This document shows, piece by piece, positions 17,648 to 27,300 of a DNA stretch of 31,737 nt. The stretch is taken from positions 1-31,737 of the forward strand of contig NZ_JODC01000040.1 in assembly GCF_000720765.1 (NCBI RefSeq). The letters are read 5' to 3'. Position numbers and translations under genes: made by a program. Numbering within the stretch: position 1 is the stretch's first letter; each line of letters opens with the position of its first letter. The stretch comes from Streptomyces sp. NRRL S-646. GTDB lineage: Bacteria; Actinomycetota; Actinomycetes; Streptomycetales; Streptomycetaceae. A model generated the notes under the pieces. It was not told the DNA's origin and did no database searches. It saw only the letters and a program-made list of their open reading frames with translations.

Positions 17648-18856
17648 TCAGGACAGGACGATCGGCAGGGTCTCGTGGCCGCGCAGGAAGAGCCGGTCCC
17701 GGCGGGTCGGCGCGGCTCCGGGAGCGGGGCCGAGAGCGGGGAAGCGGCACAGCAGCCTGCCGAAGGCGGTGGTGGCCTCCAGCCGGGCCAGCAGGGCACC
17801 GAGGCAGTAGTGCGCGCCGCCGCCGAAGCTGAGCGGCTGGATGTCCTGACGGTGGGGATCGAAGCGATCGGGGTCGTCGTAGCGGGCCGGATCGCGGTTG
17901 GCGGCGCCCAGCAGCACCACCACATGGCTCCCCGCCGGAACCGGCAGGCCCCCGATCGAGACGCCGTCCGCCAGCACGACCCGGTGGCTGAGCTGCACCG
18001 GTGAGTCGTAGCGCAGCACCTCGTCGACGAAGCCCTGCAGCGGGACGGTCCCGGCCCGCAGACCGGCCATCACGTCGGGGTGCTCGCAGAGCAGGTGCAG
18101 GCCGTTGCCGAGGAGGTAGGTGGTGGTCTCGAAGCCGGCCAGCAGCACGGTGGTGAGGTTGGCGACGAGTTCGTCGTCGTCCAGCCGCGTCTCCTGGTCC
18201 GGTTCCCGTACGAGGGCGGTCACCAGGTCGTCGCGCGGATCGGTCCGGCGTGCCTCGGCGAGCGCGGTGAAGTAGTGACCGACCTCCACCGCCGCCCGGT
18301 CGGCGGCGTCGAGACCGGAGGGGTCGGCCAGCAGTTCCAGAATGGCCGACAGATCGGCGGCGAAACCGCGGAAGCGGTGACGGTCCGCGGTCGGCACCCC
18401 GAACAGTTCGCAGATGATCTGGACCGGCAGGGAGAAGGCGAAGGCGTCCATGAACTCCACCGGGGCGGAGCCGCCCTCCGCGAGGCCGTCGAGCAGGGCG
18501 TCGGTGGTGCGCACGATCTCCGCTTCCAGGGCGGCCACCCGGCGGGCGGTGAACACTTGGGACATCGACGACCGCAGCCGCCCGTGGTGCGGCGGGTTGG
18601 CCACCAAGAGGGACCGGCTCAGCAGGGCCAGCGAGGGATGCTCATCGATGTCGGCACCCCAGGTCATCATGGCGAGGTCGGCGCCCAGACCCGGGTGGCG
18701 CAGGGCCTGTCGACAGGCTTCGTAGCCGCAGACCAGCACCATGCCGTCGCCGGCCGGCATCACGGGCCCCAGTTCATGGGCGCGGGCGTACAGCGGGTAG
18801 GGATCGGCCCGTCCCTCGGGTGTCAGTAGGTGCGCGATGATCGACTCCGCGTCCAC
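17648..18856 (-). CDS. Cytochrome P450
   Basis: A 402-residue class I P450, second gene of the nine-gene unit. Helix I is AGFETTT with the usual acid-Thr pair, the ExxR motif is in DEVLRYDSPVQ, and the heme loop is FGGGAHYCLGALLAR. HHGRLRSSMSQVFTARRVAALE is the helix C region with the heme-propionate His/Arg pair. The GTG start at 18856 is set by AAGGAGG five bases upstream; 40 bases separate it from the KAS III stop. By position it should oxidise an acyl or butenolide-type intermediate of the unit rather than the finished macrolide, but the sequence does not decide this. Confidence 0.95.
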   Translation of the reverse strand: MDAESIIAHLLTPEGRADPYPLYARAHELGPVMPAGDGMVLVCGYEACRQALRHPGLGADLAMMTWGADIDEHPSLALLSRSLLVANPPHHGRLRSSMSQVFTARRVAALEAEIVRTTDALLDGLAEGGSAPVEFMDAFAFSLPVQIICELFGVPTADRHRFRGFAADLSAILELLADPSGLDAADRAAVEVGHYFTALAEARRTDPRDDLVTALVREPDQETRLDDDELVANLTTVLLAGFETTTYLLGNGLHLLCEHPDVMAGLRAGTVPLQGFVDEVLRYDSPVQLSHRVVLADGVSIGGLPVPAGSHVVVLLGAANRDPARYDDPDRFDPHRQDIQPLSFGGGAHYCLGALLARLEATTAFGRLLCRFPALGPAPGAAPTRRDRLFLRGHETLPIVLS

Positions 18857-18896
18857 GGGGCCTCCTTGACGTGGTGGGGGGGTTCGGGGCGTTGAT

Positions 18897-19904
18897 CTAG
18901 TTCCGGTGCGGTCCGAGACGGGGCCACACCAGGGCCAGCGACCCCCAGGTGAGGCCGCCGCCGAAGCCGGCCAGCACCACCTTGTGTCCGGGCCGCAACT
19001 CGCCGGAGGCGACACCGTCGGCCAGGGCGAGGGGGATCGAGGCGGCGACGGTGTTGCCCCGCGTACCGATGTTGGAGAGGAACCGCTGCGGCGGCAGCGC
19101 GAGCCGGCGGGCGACCGCGGTCAGGATCCGGGCGTTGGCCTGGTGCAGCACGAAGGAGTCGATCTCCTCCAGGCACCATCCGGTGCGCGCCGCGGTCTCC
19201 CGTACCGACTCCGTCATCCGCCGCACGGCCTGCGCGTAGACGGCCTGCCCCTGCATCGTGAAGTAGGTGTCCTCGGTCTTGGCGGGCAGTCCCGTGGACC
19301 GCTGCCGGGACCCGCCCGCCGGCACCTCGATCAGATCGCTGAGGCTCCCGTCACTGCCGAGGTTCAGCCCCATGAGCGCTCCGGGCTCGGCCGGCGACCC
19401 GGCACGCAGCACCACCGCACCGCCGCCGTCGCCGAAGATCACCCGGGTCGTGCGGTCGTCCGGGGCGAGGATGGTGGAGAACGCGTCCGCGCCGATGACG
19501 AGCACGCGGTCGGCGGCCCCGAGCGCGACCATGCCGGCGCCGGTCGCGAGGCCGTACACGAAGCCCGTGCACACCGCGGCCACGTCGAACGCGGCGACAG
19601 GTCCGAGTCCCAGTCGGCCGGCCACCTCGGGCGCGGTCGCGGGGCAGTGCCGGTCCGGGGAGCTGGTGGCGAGGACCACCGCGTCCACGGCCTCCGTACC
19701 GGCTGACGACAGCGCCCGTCGCCCGGCCTCGACGGCCAGATCGCCCGTGGACCGGCCCGGAGAGACCCAGCGTCGCTCGCGGATGCCGGTACGGCTGCGG
19801 ATCCACTCGTCGCTGGTGTCGAGGGCTCTCGCGAGTTGGTCGTTGGTGACGACCGTGGGGGGCACCCAGCCCCCGAGTCCCGTGACGACTGCCGCTCGTT
19901 CCAT
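18897..19904 (-). CDS. Beta-ketoacyl-ACP synthase III (FabH-like)
   Basis: A 335-residue thiolase-fold condensing enzyme. The triad is complete and in register with E. coli FabH: Cys112 in AAVCTGFVYG, His254 in LHQANARI, Asn284 in RGNTVAASIPLAL. SDEWIRSRTGIRERRW (residues 31-46) is the family CoA-binding loop. FabH enzymes join an acyl-CoA to malonyl-ACP. As first gene of the nine-gene unit it probably makes a beta-ketoacyl-ACP, the type of substrate that the AfsA-like enzyme in the same unit would consume. ATG at 19904 has AAGGAG nine bases upstream; further N-terminal extension lacks family resemblance. It is not a housekeeping fabH: no fabD, acpP or fabF lies beside it. Confidence 0.93.
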   Translation of the reverse strand: MERAAVVTGLGGWVPPTVVTNDQLARALDTSDEWIRSRTGIRERRWVSPGRSTGDLAVEAGRRALSSAGTEAVDAVVLATSSPDRHCPATAPEVAGRLGLGPVAAFDVAAVCTGFVYGLATGAGMVALGAADRVLVIGADAFSTILAPDDRTTRVIFGDGGGAVVLRAGSPAEPGALMGLNLGSDGSLSDLIEVPAGGSRQRSTGLPAKTEDTYFTMQGQAVYAQAVRRMTESVRETAARTGWCLEEIDSFVLHQANARILTAVARRLALPPQRFLSNIGTRGNTVAASIPLALADGVASGELRPGHKVVLAGFGGGLTWGSLALVWPRLGPHRN

Positions 19905-20417
19905 GGCCTCCGACTCCTTCCCAACCCGACAGCCACCCAGGACCGCAGGACGGGCCCGGATCAACGAATTCACCGAGGTGGACCGCGCGCCTGCGGGGTC
20001 CGGCGGCGCCTGGATGCCCTCTGTCTCGGGTCGCCCCGCTCGATGGCCGCGCTCGCCTCGCGCTCGCCACGTCCGGCGTCGTGCGGGCGAAAACGCCGCG
20101 GCCGGTGAGGCGAAGAGCCCAACTTCCTCGCGCGCCGGTTCTCCGGCCGTGGCAGTCGGCTCACATCGCATTGTCGAGTGCGGAGCCGCCGGGCGAATCC
20201 GTCAGGTGACTGCACTGCGCCGGATGCAGTCGCTGCGGTCACCGTCCGCCTTGCTCGCCGTGTCGTCGGAAGGGCGGTGGCGGCGACGCGGCGGACTTTC
20301 CAGGGGATTCCTTAGAGCCCCGTGACGAGGGACGAAGGCGCGCGGCAGGGCCGGGATATCGTCCGTCGATGTCACACGCCGCGCACGGAGCCAGAACTCA
20401 AGGAGGCGTTGTTGACC
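19905..20417. promoter_or_regulatory. Divergent control region between KAS III unit and LAL regulator
   Basis: A region of about 510 bases, the longest non-coding stretch here, driving the nine-gene unit leftward and the LAL regulator rightward. It contains operator-like site D (20300-20315), 103 bases before the LAL ATG and 396 from the KAS III ATG, and the LAL ribosome site AAGGAGG at 20400-20406. A GTG-started frame from 20322 is in frame with the regulator but lacks a ribosome site and abuts site D. I see no other repeat or RNA-like structure of note. Confidence 0.55.
20300..20315 (+). promoter_or_regulatory. Candidate LuxR-type operator, site D
   Basis: CCAGGGGATTCCTTAG, the most symmetrical of the four sites and a 13 of 16 fit to CTVGGGAWWTCCCBAG. 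It lies 103 bases before the LAL regulator start in the same orientation as site B before the P450. Autoregulation of the LAL gene or activation of the divergent KAS III unit are both possible. Confidence 0.45.
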
Positions 20418-23198
20418 ATGGGGACGTCATGGGGCGGCACACTCGTGGGCCGGAGCTCCGAGGCCGCCCGGGTGCGAGGGTTCGTCAGCTCTCCGGGCGA
20501 CGGCGGGCAGGTCCTGGTCGTGACCGGTGAGCCGGGCATCGGCAAGAGCGCCCTCATCGACAGCGAGGTCGACGGGCTCCGCGACACCGGGGTACGGGTC
20601 CTGCGGGCGGAAGGCAGCGAGAGCGAACGCGCGCTGGCCTTCGCGGGACTCCACCAGCTGCTGAGGCCCGTACTGGCGCAGGCGGAGAGCCTCCCGGACC
20701 GGCAGCGGGACGCGCTTCTGGGCGCGTTCGGCATCGCTGCCGGATCGGCCGAGTCCGACCAGTTGATCCTGCGCATCGCAGTGCTGACCCTGCTGTCGCA
20801 CACCGCGCGGCGGCACCCGGTGCTCATCGTCGTGGATGACGCCCAGTGGCTGGACCAGGACTCCCTGGACGTGCTCGCCTTCGTCAGCAGAAGGCTGGAC
20901 GGCGAGCAGATCAGGCTGCTCGGCGCGGTCCGCAGCGGTGCACCGCTCCCCGCGTTCGCACGGAGCCATCCGGTCCTGGAACTGGGCCCGTTGGAAGCGT
21001 CCGCCGCGGGCCGGCTCCTCGACGCACAACCGGGCCCTCCCGTCGGACCGCTGCGTGCGCGCGTCCTGGACGAGGCGGCCGGAAACCCACTGGCACTGAT
21101 CGAATTCGCCAAGCTGGAATCCGGCCCCGGGCTCTGGCCGGTGGAGCCGCTGCCGCTGACCGACCGGCTGGAGCAGGGCTTCACCAGCCGGCTCGATGGC
21201 CTGCCCGGAGCGACGAAACGCGCCCTGCTGCTGGCCGCGACCGGCACGGGCACCGTGGAAGGCATCGCGCCGGAGGTCTGGCGGCCGGCCGAGCAGGCGG
21301 AACTCATCCGTCTGCGCGGCGGTGACGTCCGGTTCCGCCACCCTCTGATCCGCTCCGCCGTCTATCACGCCGCGCCTCCCGCGGAGCGCCACGAAGCACA
21401 CCGCCGGTGGGCCGCCGCTCTGCGGGACGTCCCGGGCCGGCGGGCCTGGCATCTGGCAGCGGCCGGCACCGGCCCCGACGAGGCCGTGGCGCGGGAGATG
21501 GAATGCGCCGCCGAACAGACCGGGAAGCGGAGCGGTTTCGCGGCCGCGGCACTGGCGTTCCAGCGAGCAGCCGAACTCAGCCCGGACGAGCCGGACCGCG
21601 TCCGCAGATTCACCCGCGCCGCGGCGATGGCCGCGCTGACCGGCCAGGCGACCTGGGCGGAGGACCTCACCGCCCAGGTCGAGGCGCTCACCGACGACCC
21701 CGTCCAACTCGCTCTCATCAGGCTGCACAAGGGCCAGGCCCTCGCTCTCACCCCCCGCCGCAACGCCGCGTACACCCTGCTGCTGCGCGTCGCGGAGACC
21801 CTCGCACCGCACCACCCCGCACAGGCCCTGGAGGCTCTCGCCGCGGCGGCGCTGGTCTGCTACTACAGCGGGGACGCCGGAAGACGGGACGAGATACGGC
21901 GCGTCTACTCGCTGATCGCCGCGAGCCCCGGTCGGCGTCAGGAACACGAACTCGCATGCCTGTGGATCCGCGCCGCGACGGATCCGTCCGCGGACCGGGC
22001 CGGACTGCTGGCGGTGCTCCGCCGGCTGGCGGCCTTCGAACCGGCCGGCCCGGGGCTGCTGGCGGCTGCGGCCACCATCGCCTGGTTGCTCGACGAGACC
22101 ACGGTGGCCGTCCATCTCTTCGAGAGGATGAGCGGGCCCGCTCTCACCCCGGCGCCGCTGCCCGACGGGCTGCGCTGCGTCGAGGGATGGGTCTGTCTGG
22201 AGCACGGCCGCTGGTCGACGGCCCGAGCGGTGGCCGCCGCCTCGACCCGCGCGGCGGCCCTGAGCGATCCGCCCTTCACAGCGGCGGCGCCCCGGGCCCT
22301 CGACGCCTGTGTGCTCGCGCTGCAGGGCGACCCGGCCGCGGCCCGCGCGTCGGCCAGGGAGGCACTGGATCTCGCCGCCGCGCAGGAGAACCGGTTCGTG
22401 GCCGTCCGGGCCCGCTGGGCCATGGGCACGGCGGCCGCCGCGGAAGGCGACCACGATGCCGCTTTCGACCAGTTCCGCCTGATGTTCACCACCGACGGCG
22501 ACGAAGTCCACTACCACGTCTCCCGGTACGGCCTCGCCGACCTCGCGGCCGCCGCCGCCCGCACCGGACGGCAGGACGCCGCTCGTGCCGTCGTGGACCG
22601 GCTCGCCGACCGCCTGACGAACTCCTCGTCACGGCACCGGGCGCTGCTGTTCCGCGCCAGGGCGCTGCTGGCGGACGCCGACGAGGCAGAACAGTGCTTC
22701 CGTGCCGCACTTGACGAGCCGTATGCCGAGGACCGGCCGTTCGCCCACGCCCACACGCAACTCGACTACGGCGAGTGGCTGCGCCGACGCCTGCGGTCCG
22801 GTCAGGCAAGGCCGTTGCTGGCCGCCGCCCTGGAGACCTTCGGTCGCCTCGGCGCCGAGCCGTGGACCAGCCGTGCGCTGGCCGAACTGCGGGCGGCCGG
22901 GATTCGGCAGAGCCCCGGCGTATCCGACAGCCTGCCCGCGCTCACTCCCCAGCAGCAGGAGATCGTCCGCCTCGCGGCCCGGGGACTGACCAACCGTGAG
23001 ATCGGCGAGCGGCTCCAGCTCTCCCCCCGTACGGTCGGCTCGCACCTGTACCGGAGCTTCCCCAAACTGGGCGTCACGGCCCGCTCCCAGCTCCGTGACC
23101 TCGTCGACGGCCGGATGCCCCAGGTCGCAGAGTTGACCCAGGTCGAGGCCGGCGCCGGGAGGGAAGGCAGAGACGGCCCGTACGAGCACACCGGCTGA
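20418..23198 (+). CDS. LAL-family LuxR transcriptional regulator
   Basis: A 926-residue LAL (large ATP-binding LuxR) regulator, the usual pathway activator of macrolide clusters. The N-terminal AAA-type ATPase has Walker A GEPGIGKS (residues 37-44) and Walker B VLIVVDDAQWLD (about 135-146). The middle 600 residues are Ala/Leu/Arg-rich helical repeats of TPR kind. The C-terminal LuxR HTH (about 842-902) reads LTPQQQEIVRLAARGLTNRE followed by IGERLQLSPRTVGSHLYRSF. A ribosome site AAGGAGG at 20400-20406 leaves the start open: ATG 20418 is used, but in-frame TTG codons at 20409 and 20412 have better spacing. I saw no TTA codon, so bldA control of this gene is not suggested. Probably binds the motif found at sites A-D. 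Confidence 0.93.
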   Translation: MGTSWGGTLVGRSSEAARVRGFVSSPGDGGQVLVVTGEPGIGKSALIDSEVDGLRDTGVRVLRAEGSESERALAFAGLHQLLRPVLAQAESLPDRQRDALLGAFGIAAGSAESDQLILRIAVLTLLSHTARRHPVLIVVDDAQWLDQDSLDVLAFVSRRLDGEQIRLLGAVRSGAPLPAFARSHPVLELGPLEASAAGRLLDAQPGPPVGPLRARVLDEAAGNPLALIEFAKLESGPGLWPVEPLPLTDRLEQGFTSRLDGLPGATKRALLLAATGTGTVEGIAPEVWRPAEQAELIRLRGGDVRFRHPLIRSAVYHAAPPAERHEAHRRWAAALRDVPGRRAWHLAAAGTGPDEAVAREMECAAEQTGKRSGFAAAALAFQRAAELSPDEPDRVRRFTRAAAMAALTGQATWAEDLTAQVEALTDDPVQLALIRLHKGQALALTPRRNAAYTLLLRVAETLAPHHPAQALEALAAAALVCYYSGDAGRRDEIRRVYSLIAASPGRRQEHELACLWIRAATDPSADRAGLLAVLRRLAAFEPAGPGLLAAAATIAWLLDETTVAVHLFERMSGPALTPAPLPDGLRCVEGWVCLEHGRWSTARAVAAASTRAAALSDPPFTAAAPRALDACVLALQGDPAAARASAREALDLAAAQENRFVAVRARWAMGTAAAAEGDHDAAFDQFRLMFTTDGDEVHYHVSRYGLADLAAAAARTGRQDAARAVVDRLADRLTNSSSRHRALLFRARALLADADEAEQCFRAALDEPYAEDRPFAHAHTQLDYGEWLRRRLRSGQARPLLAAALETFGRLGAEPWTSRALAELRAAGIRQSPGVSDSLPALTPQQQEIVRLAARGLTNREIGERLQLSPRTVGSHLYRSFPKLGVTARSQLRDLVDGRMPQVAELTQVEAGAGREGRDGPYEHTG

Positions 23199-23226
23199 AA
23201 CCCGTACGCAGCCCCCCGCTACCCCG

Positions 23227-24219
23227 TTACTCCCCCGGAGAGTACCCGCCCCCGGCCGCGTCGCGCACCGCGTCGACCAGCTCCGCCTGCCGCAGGATGT
23301 CCTCCCCCGGTCCCTTCGGGTCGCCGCCGTCCAAGGCCGTGCGGGCGAACAGGGAGACCAGTGAGGCGAACTGGTGCCCTGCGGGCAGCGTCCGTTCCTC
23401 GAAGTGGTCCTGGCGCTGCAGGCGCAGCACGGGCCGCATGGTCGGCGGGGCGGAGAACGCCCGGTCGAGGGCGATGCTGCCCTCGCTGCCCCAGATGGTG
23501 CACGCACAGCGGTAGGACCGGTCGAAGCCGAAGGTCAAGTGCCCGGTCCGCCCGGCCGGATCGGCCACCAGCGCCGCCCCCGCGACGTCGACGCCCGTGC
23601 CGGGATCGGCACCCAGCACCGCCCCCCGCACGCTCACCTGCGGCCCCAGGTACAGGGAGGCGGCGCGCAGGGTGTACACCCCGGCGTCGAGCAGGGCGCC
23701 GCCGCCCAGCGCCGGGTCATAGCGGATGTCTCCCGGAGGCAGTGGCGGAAATCCGAACTCCGCGGTCAGGTGCCGCACTTCGCCGATCGCGCCCTGCTCG
23801 ATCAGGGCGCGTACGGCGTCGTGCTGGCCGTGGTGGAGAAACGCGAAGTTCTCCATCAGCAGCAGGCCGGCGGCGCGGGCCGCGGCGACCAGCTCGGCTG
23901 CCTCGGCCCGGGCGACGGTGAACGGCTTCTCGGCCAGGACGTGCTTGCCCTCCGTCAGTGCCCGCGCGACCCACTCGGCGTGCAGGGCGGGCGGCAGCGG
24001 CACGTACACGGCGTCGATGTCGTCCCTCGCGAGCAGGGCGGCGTAGCCGGTGACCGCCTCGCAGCCGAAGCGCCGCGCGACGGCCTCGGCCTTGGCGCCG
24101 CTGCGGCTGGCCACCGCGACCAGCCGCACCGACGGGTCGGCGACCAGCGCCGGAATGGTGGTGCGCTGGGCGATGGCGGCACAGCCGACCACCCCGACGT
24201 TCAACACCCGATCTGTCAC
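23227..24219 (-). CDS. Gfo/Idh/MocA oxidoreductase, probable NDP-hexose 3-ketoreductase
   Basis: A 330-residue two-domain dehydrogenase. The Rossmann motif is VGVVGCAAIAQRTTIPAL (residues 8-25), the catalytic Lys98 lies in HVLAEKPF, and LLDAGVYTLRAA holds Tyr182. The wording VYVPLPPALHAEWVxxAL, LLLMENFAFLHHxQH and GDIRYDPALGGGALLDAGVY closely follows NDP-hexose 3-ketoreductases of the KijD10 kind, which reduce a 3-keto-deoxysugar during 2,6-dideoxysugar synthesis. GTG at 24219 is chosen because homology begins there; an in-frame extension upstream is low-complexity and overlaps the PKS gene. It follows the PKS gene after 64 bases, likely same transcript. The other deoxysugar genes and a cytosolic glycosyltransferase are not in the window and are expected nearby. 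Confidence 0.87.
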   Translation of the reverse strand: MTDRVLNVGVVGCAAIAQRTTIPALVADPSVRLVAVASRSGAKAEAVARRFGCEAVTGYAALLARDDIDAVYVPLPPALHAEWVARALTEGKHVLAEKPFTVARAEAAELVAAARAAGLLLMENFAFLHHGQHDAVRALIEQGAIGEVRHLTAEFGFPPLPPGDIRYDPALGGGALLDAGVYTLRAASLYLGPQVSVRGAVLGADPGTGVDVAGAALVADPAGRTGHLTFGFDRSYRCACTIWGSEGSIALDRAFSAPPTMRPVLRLQRQDHFEERTLPAGHQFASLVSLFARTALDGGDPKGPGEDILRQAELVDAVRDAAGGGYSPGE

Positions 24220-24264
24220 GGTCTCGCTCTCTTCCGGCTCTTGCCAAGGATGCGCCGACGTGCC

Positions 24265-24300
24265 GTCACGCCGACCTGAACTGTCACGCCGACCCGAACT
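24265..24300. repeat. 18-bp tandem duplication across the PKS stop codon
   Basis: GTCACGCCGACCTGAACT (24265-24282) is followed at once by GTCACGCCGACCCGAACT (24283-24300), one mismatch in 18. On the coding strand the PKS ends QFGSA-stop and is followed by an in-frame QFRSA-stop copy. It therefore duplicates the last codons and stop of the docking tail. Confidence 0.85.
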
Positions 24301-27300
24301 GCTGGTCGATGAAGTCGAAGAGGTCGTCGTCGTCGGCCGCGTCGATCCGCTCCTCGACCGCCACCGCGGTGGCGCCGTCATGGTCACCGCTGCCGCCGTC
24401 GGCCGAGGTGAGTCCGGCCCCGGCGGGTCCGGCCACCTCCAGCGTGGACAGCAGCCCGCGCAGCCGGTCGGCCAGTGCGGTGCGGACCGCCTCGTCCCCG
24501 GCGATCGCTTCCAACACGCCCTCCAGCCGCTCGAGTTCGGCCAGCATCGGCTGTACGGTCGCCGCGGCCCCCGGCGAGGTCTCCTCCCGCAGATGGCGGG
24601 CCAGCCCGATGGGTGTCGGGTAGTCGAACAGCAGGGTGGCGGGCAGCCTGAGTCCGGTGGCCGTGCCCAGCCGGTTGCGCAGTTCGACGGCGGTCAGCGA
24701 GTCGAATCCCATCTCCAGGAAGCCCCGTTCGGTATCCACGGCGTCGGAGTCCGCGTAGCCGAGTACGGCCGCCGCCTGGTCGCGGACGACGTCCACCAGC
24801 ACCGCGAGCCGTGCCTCGGCGTCCAGCTCCGCGAGCCGGCGGCGCAGCCGCTCGGCGGGCGCGGCGCCTTCGGCCTTCGCGGTGGCCGTACGGCGGCCGG
24901 GGGCGGGCTTGACGAGGGACCGCAGCAGGGCCGGGACCTCCCCGTCGGGCGTCCGCAGCCCGGCGGTGTCGAAGCGGGCCGGGACCAGCACCGCCCGGTC
25001 GGCGGCGACGGCGGCGTCGAACAGGTCGAGGCCCTGCTCGGACGGCATCGGGACGACTCCGCCGCGCGCCATCCGCACCAGGTCGGCCTCATCCAGCTTG
25101 CCGGTCATCGCCGACCGCTGCTCCCACAGGCCCCACGCCAGCGACTGGGCGGGCAGCCCCTCGGCCCGGCGCCGTCGGGCGAAGGCGTCCAGGAAGGCGT
25201 TGGCCGCCGCGTAGTTGCCCTGCCCCGAGCCGCCGAAGATGCCGGCCAGCGAGGAGTACAGCACGAAGGCGCGCAATTCGCTGTCCCGGGTCAGTTCGTG
25301 CAGATGCAGCGCGGTGTCGACCTTGGCGGCGAGCACCGTGTCGAGGCGTTCCTGGGTCAGGGAGCCGATGACGCCGTCGTCGAGGACGCCCGCGGTGTGC
25401 ACCACCGCGGTCAGCGGGTGCTCGGCGGGGACCCTGGCGAGCAGGGCGGCCAGCGCCTCCCGGTCGGAGGTGTCGCAGGCGACCAGTTCCGCGCGGGCAC
25501 CGAGCGCGGTGAGGTCGTTTACGAGTTCCCGGGCGCCGGGCGCGTCCGGGCCACGACGGCCGACGAGCAGCAGGTGCCGGGCACCGTGCCGGTCCGCCAG
25601 GTGCCGGGCGATCAGGCCGCCGAGCGCGCCGGTGGCGCCGGTGACCAGGACGGTGCCGTCCGGGTCGAGCAGCCAACCGGTGTCGCCGTCCGCCGCCTGC
25701 GTCACCGGCATACGGACCAGCCTCGGCATCCGCGACTCGCCCTTGCGCAGGGCGACTTGCGGCTCTTCCTGTACGGCCGCCGCGGGTAGCGCGCGGTACG
25801 ACTCCTGGGCGCCGTCCCAGTCGAGGAGTACGAACCGCTCGGGGTTCTCGCTCTGTGCCGTGCGCACCAGGCCCCAGACGGCCGCGGCCACCGGGTCGGG
25901 CGCCCGGTCGCCCTCGTGCACGGTCACGGCATGCCGGGTGACCAGGACCAGCCGGGTGGCGTTGAAGGTGTCGTCGGCGAGCCAGCCCTGCAGCAGCCGC
26001 AGCACCCGCCCGGTCGTGCGGCGCACGGCGGCGGCCAGGTCGGTCCCCACCGGCTGTCCGGCATCGTCACCGAGGCCGGGTACGGCGGCGAGCACCGTGC
26101 CGGGCACCGGTATGTCCCCCGCGGTGACGGCGCGGGCGAGGTCGTCCAGGCCGGGGTGGTGGACGGCCGCGAGCCCGGCGGCCGTCAGGGCGTTCGCGAG
26201 GGCGGGGTCGCCGTCGCCGTCCAGGACGGCCCAGCCCGCGGAGGCGGGCCGGGCGGGTGCCGCGGCCGGGGTCACCCACTCCAGTTCATGCAGATGGCGG
26301 GCGGCGCTCCGGGCGTCCGCGAGCTGTCCGGCGGGCAGCGGGCGCAGGGTCAGCCCGGTCACCGTCGCGACGGGGGTTCCCGCCGGATCGGTGACGCTGA
26401 GCGCGACCGTGTCGGGTCCGGCCGGGGCGAGACGCACCCGCAGCTCGTCGGCTCCGGGGGCGTGCAGCCGTACGCCGGTCCAGCTGAACGGCATCACGGC
26501 GGTGCCGGCCGCGGCCGTCAGCCCGACGGTCTGCAGGGCGGCGTCCAGCAGGGCCGGGTGCAGCCCGTAGCGGGTGGCGTCGCCGGCCTCGGCGGGCAGT
26601 CGGACCTCCGCGTACACGTCCTCGCCCAGCTTCCAGGCGGCGGTCAGGCCCTGGAAGGCGGGGCCGTAGGCGAAGCCGCCCGTGGCGAAGCGGTCGTAGA
26701 GCCCGTCAATGGCGACCTCCTCGGCGCCCTGCGGCGGCCACACGTCGAGCGGGGCGCCGTCGGCCGGATCGGGCGTGCGGGTGAGCTGCCCGACGGCGTG
26801 GCGGGTCCAGGGCTCGTCGTCGGCCGCGTCGTCCGGGCGGGAGTGCACGGTCACCCCGCGCGCTCCCTGCTCGTCGGGCTCGCCGACGGTGACCTGGAGG
26901 TGGACGGCACCCTGTTCGGGCAGCACGAGCGGCGCCTCCAGGGTGAGTTCGTCGACGGCGGCGCAGCCGACCCGGTCGGCGGCCAGCAGGGCCAGTTCCA
27001 GGAAGGCGGTGCCGGGCAGGATCGCAGTGCCGGACACCGCGTGGTCGGCGAGCCAGGGATGGCTGTCGAGCGACAGCCGTCCGGTGAGCAGATAGCCGTC
27101 GCCGCCCGCGAGCGCCGTGCCGGCGGCGAGCAGCGGATGCTCCCCGGCGGCGAGCCCGGCCGCGGCGAGGTCCGGCGCGCCCGGGTCGGCGTCGAGCCAG
27201 TAGCGGGCGTGCTGGAAGGCGTACGTCGGCAGTTCGGCCCGGCGCACCGGCCGGCCGGCGAAGTACCCGGCCCAGTCGGGGCTCGTGCCGTGGACGTGCA

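Noticed and set aside
17593..17925. Upstream in-frame extension of the PEP-type enzyme into the P450 gene
   Set aside because: It overlaps the P450 coding region, is low-complexity, and the TTG at 17592 has GGAGG at normal spacing.
8510..19904. Calling the nine-gene unit a standard A-factor signalling cassette
   Set aside because: There is no TetR receptor beside it, and the PEP-type, nucleotidyltransferase, NDPK-like and UbiA-like genes are not part of known A-factor pathways.
19905..20171. Upstream in-frame extension of the KAS III gene
   Set aside because: The extra residues are Arg-rich without family resemblance, while the internal ATG at 19904 has a ribosome site and puts the catalytic Cys at position 112 as in FabH.
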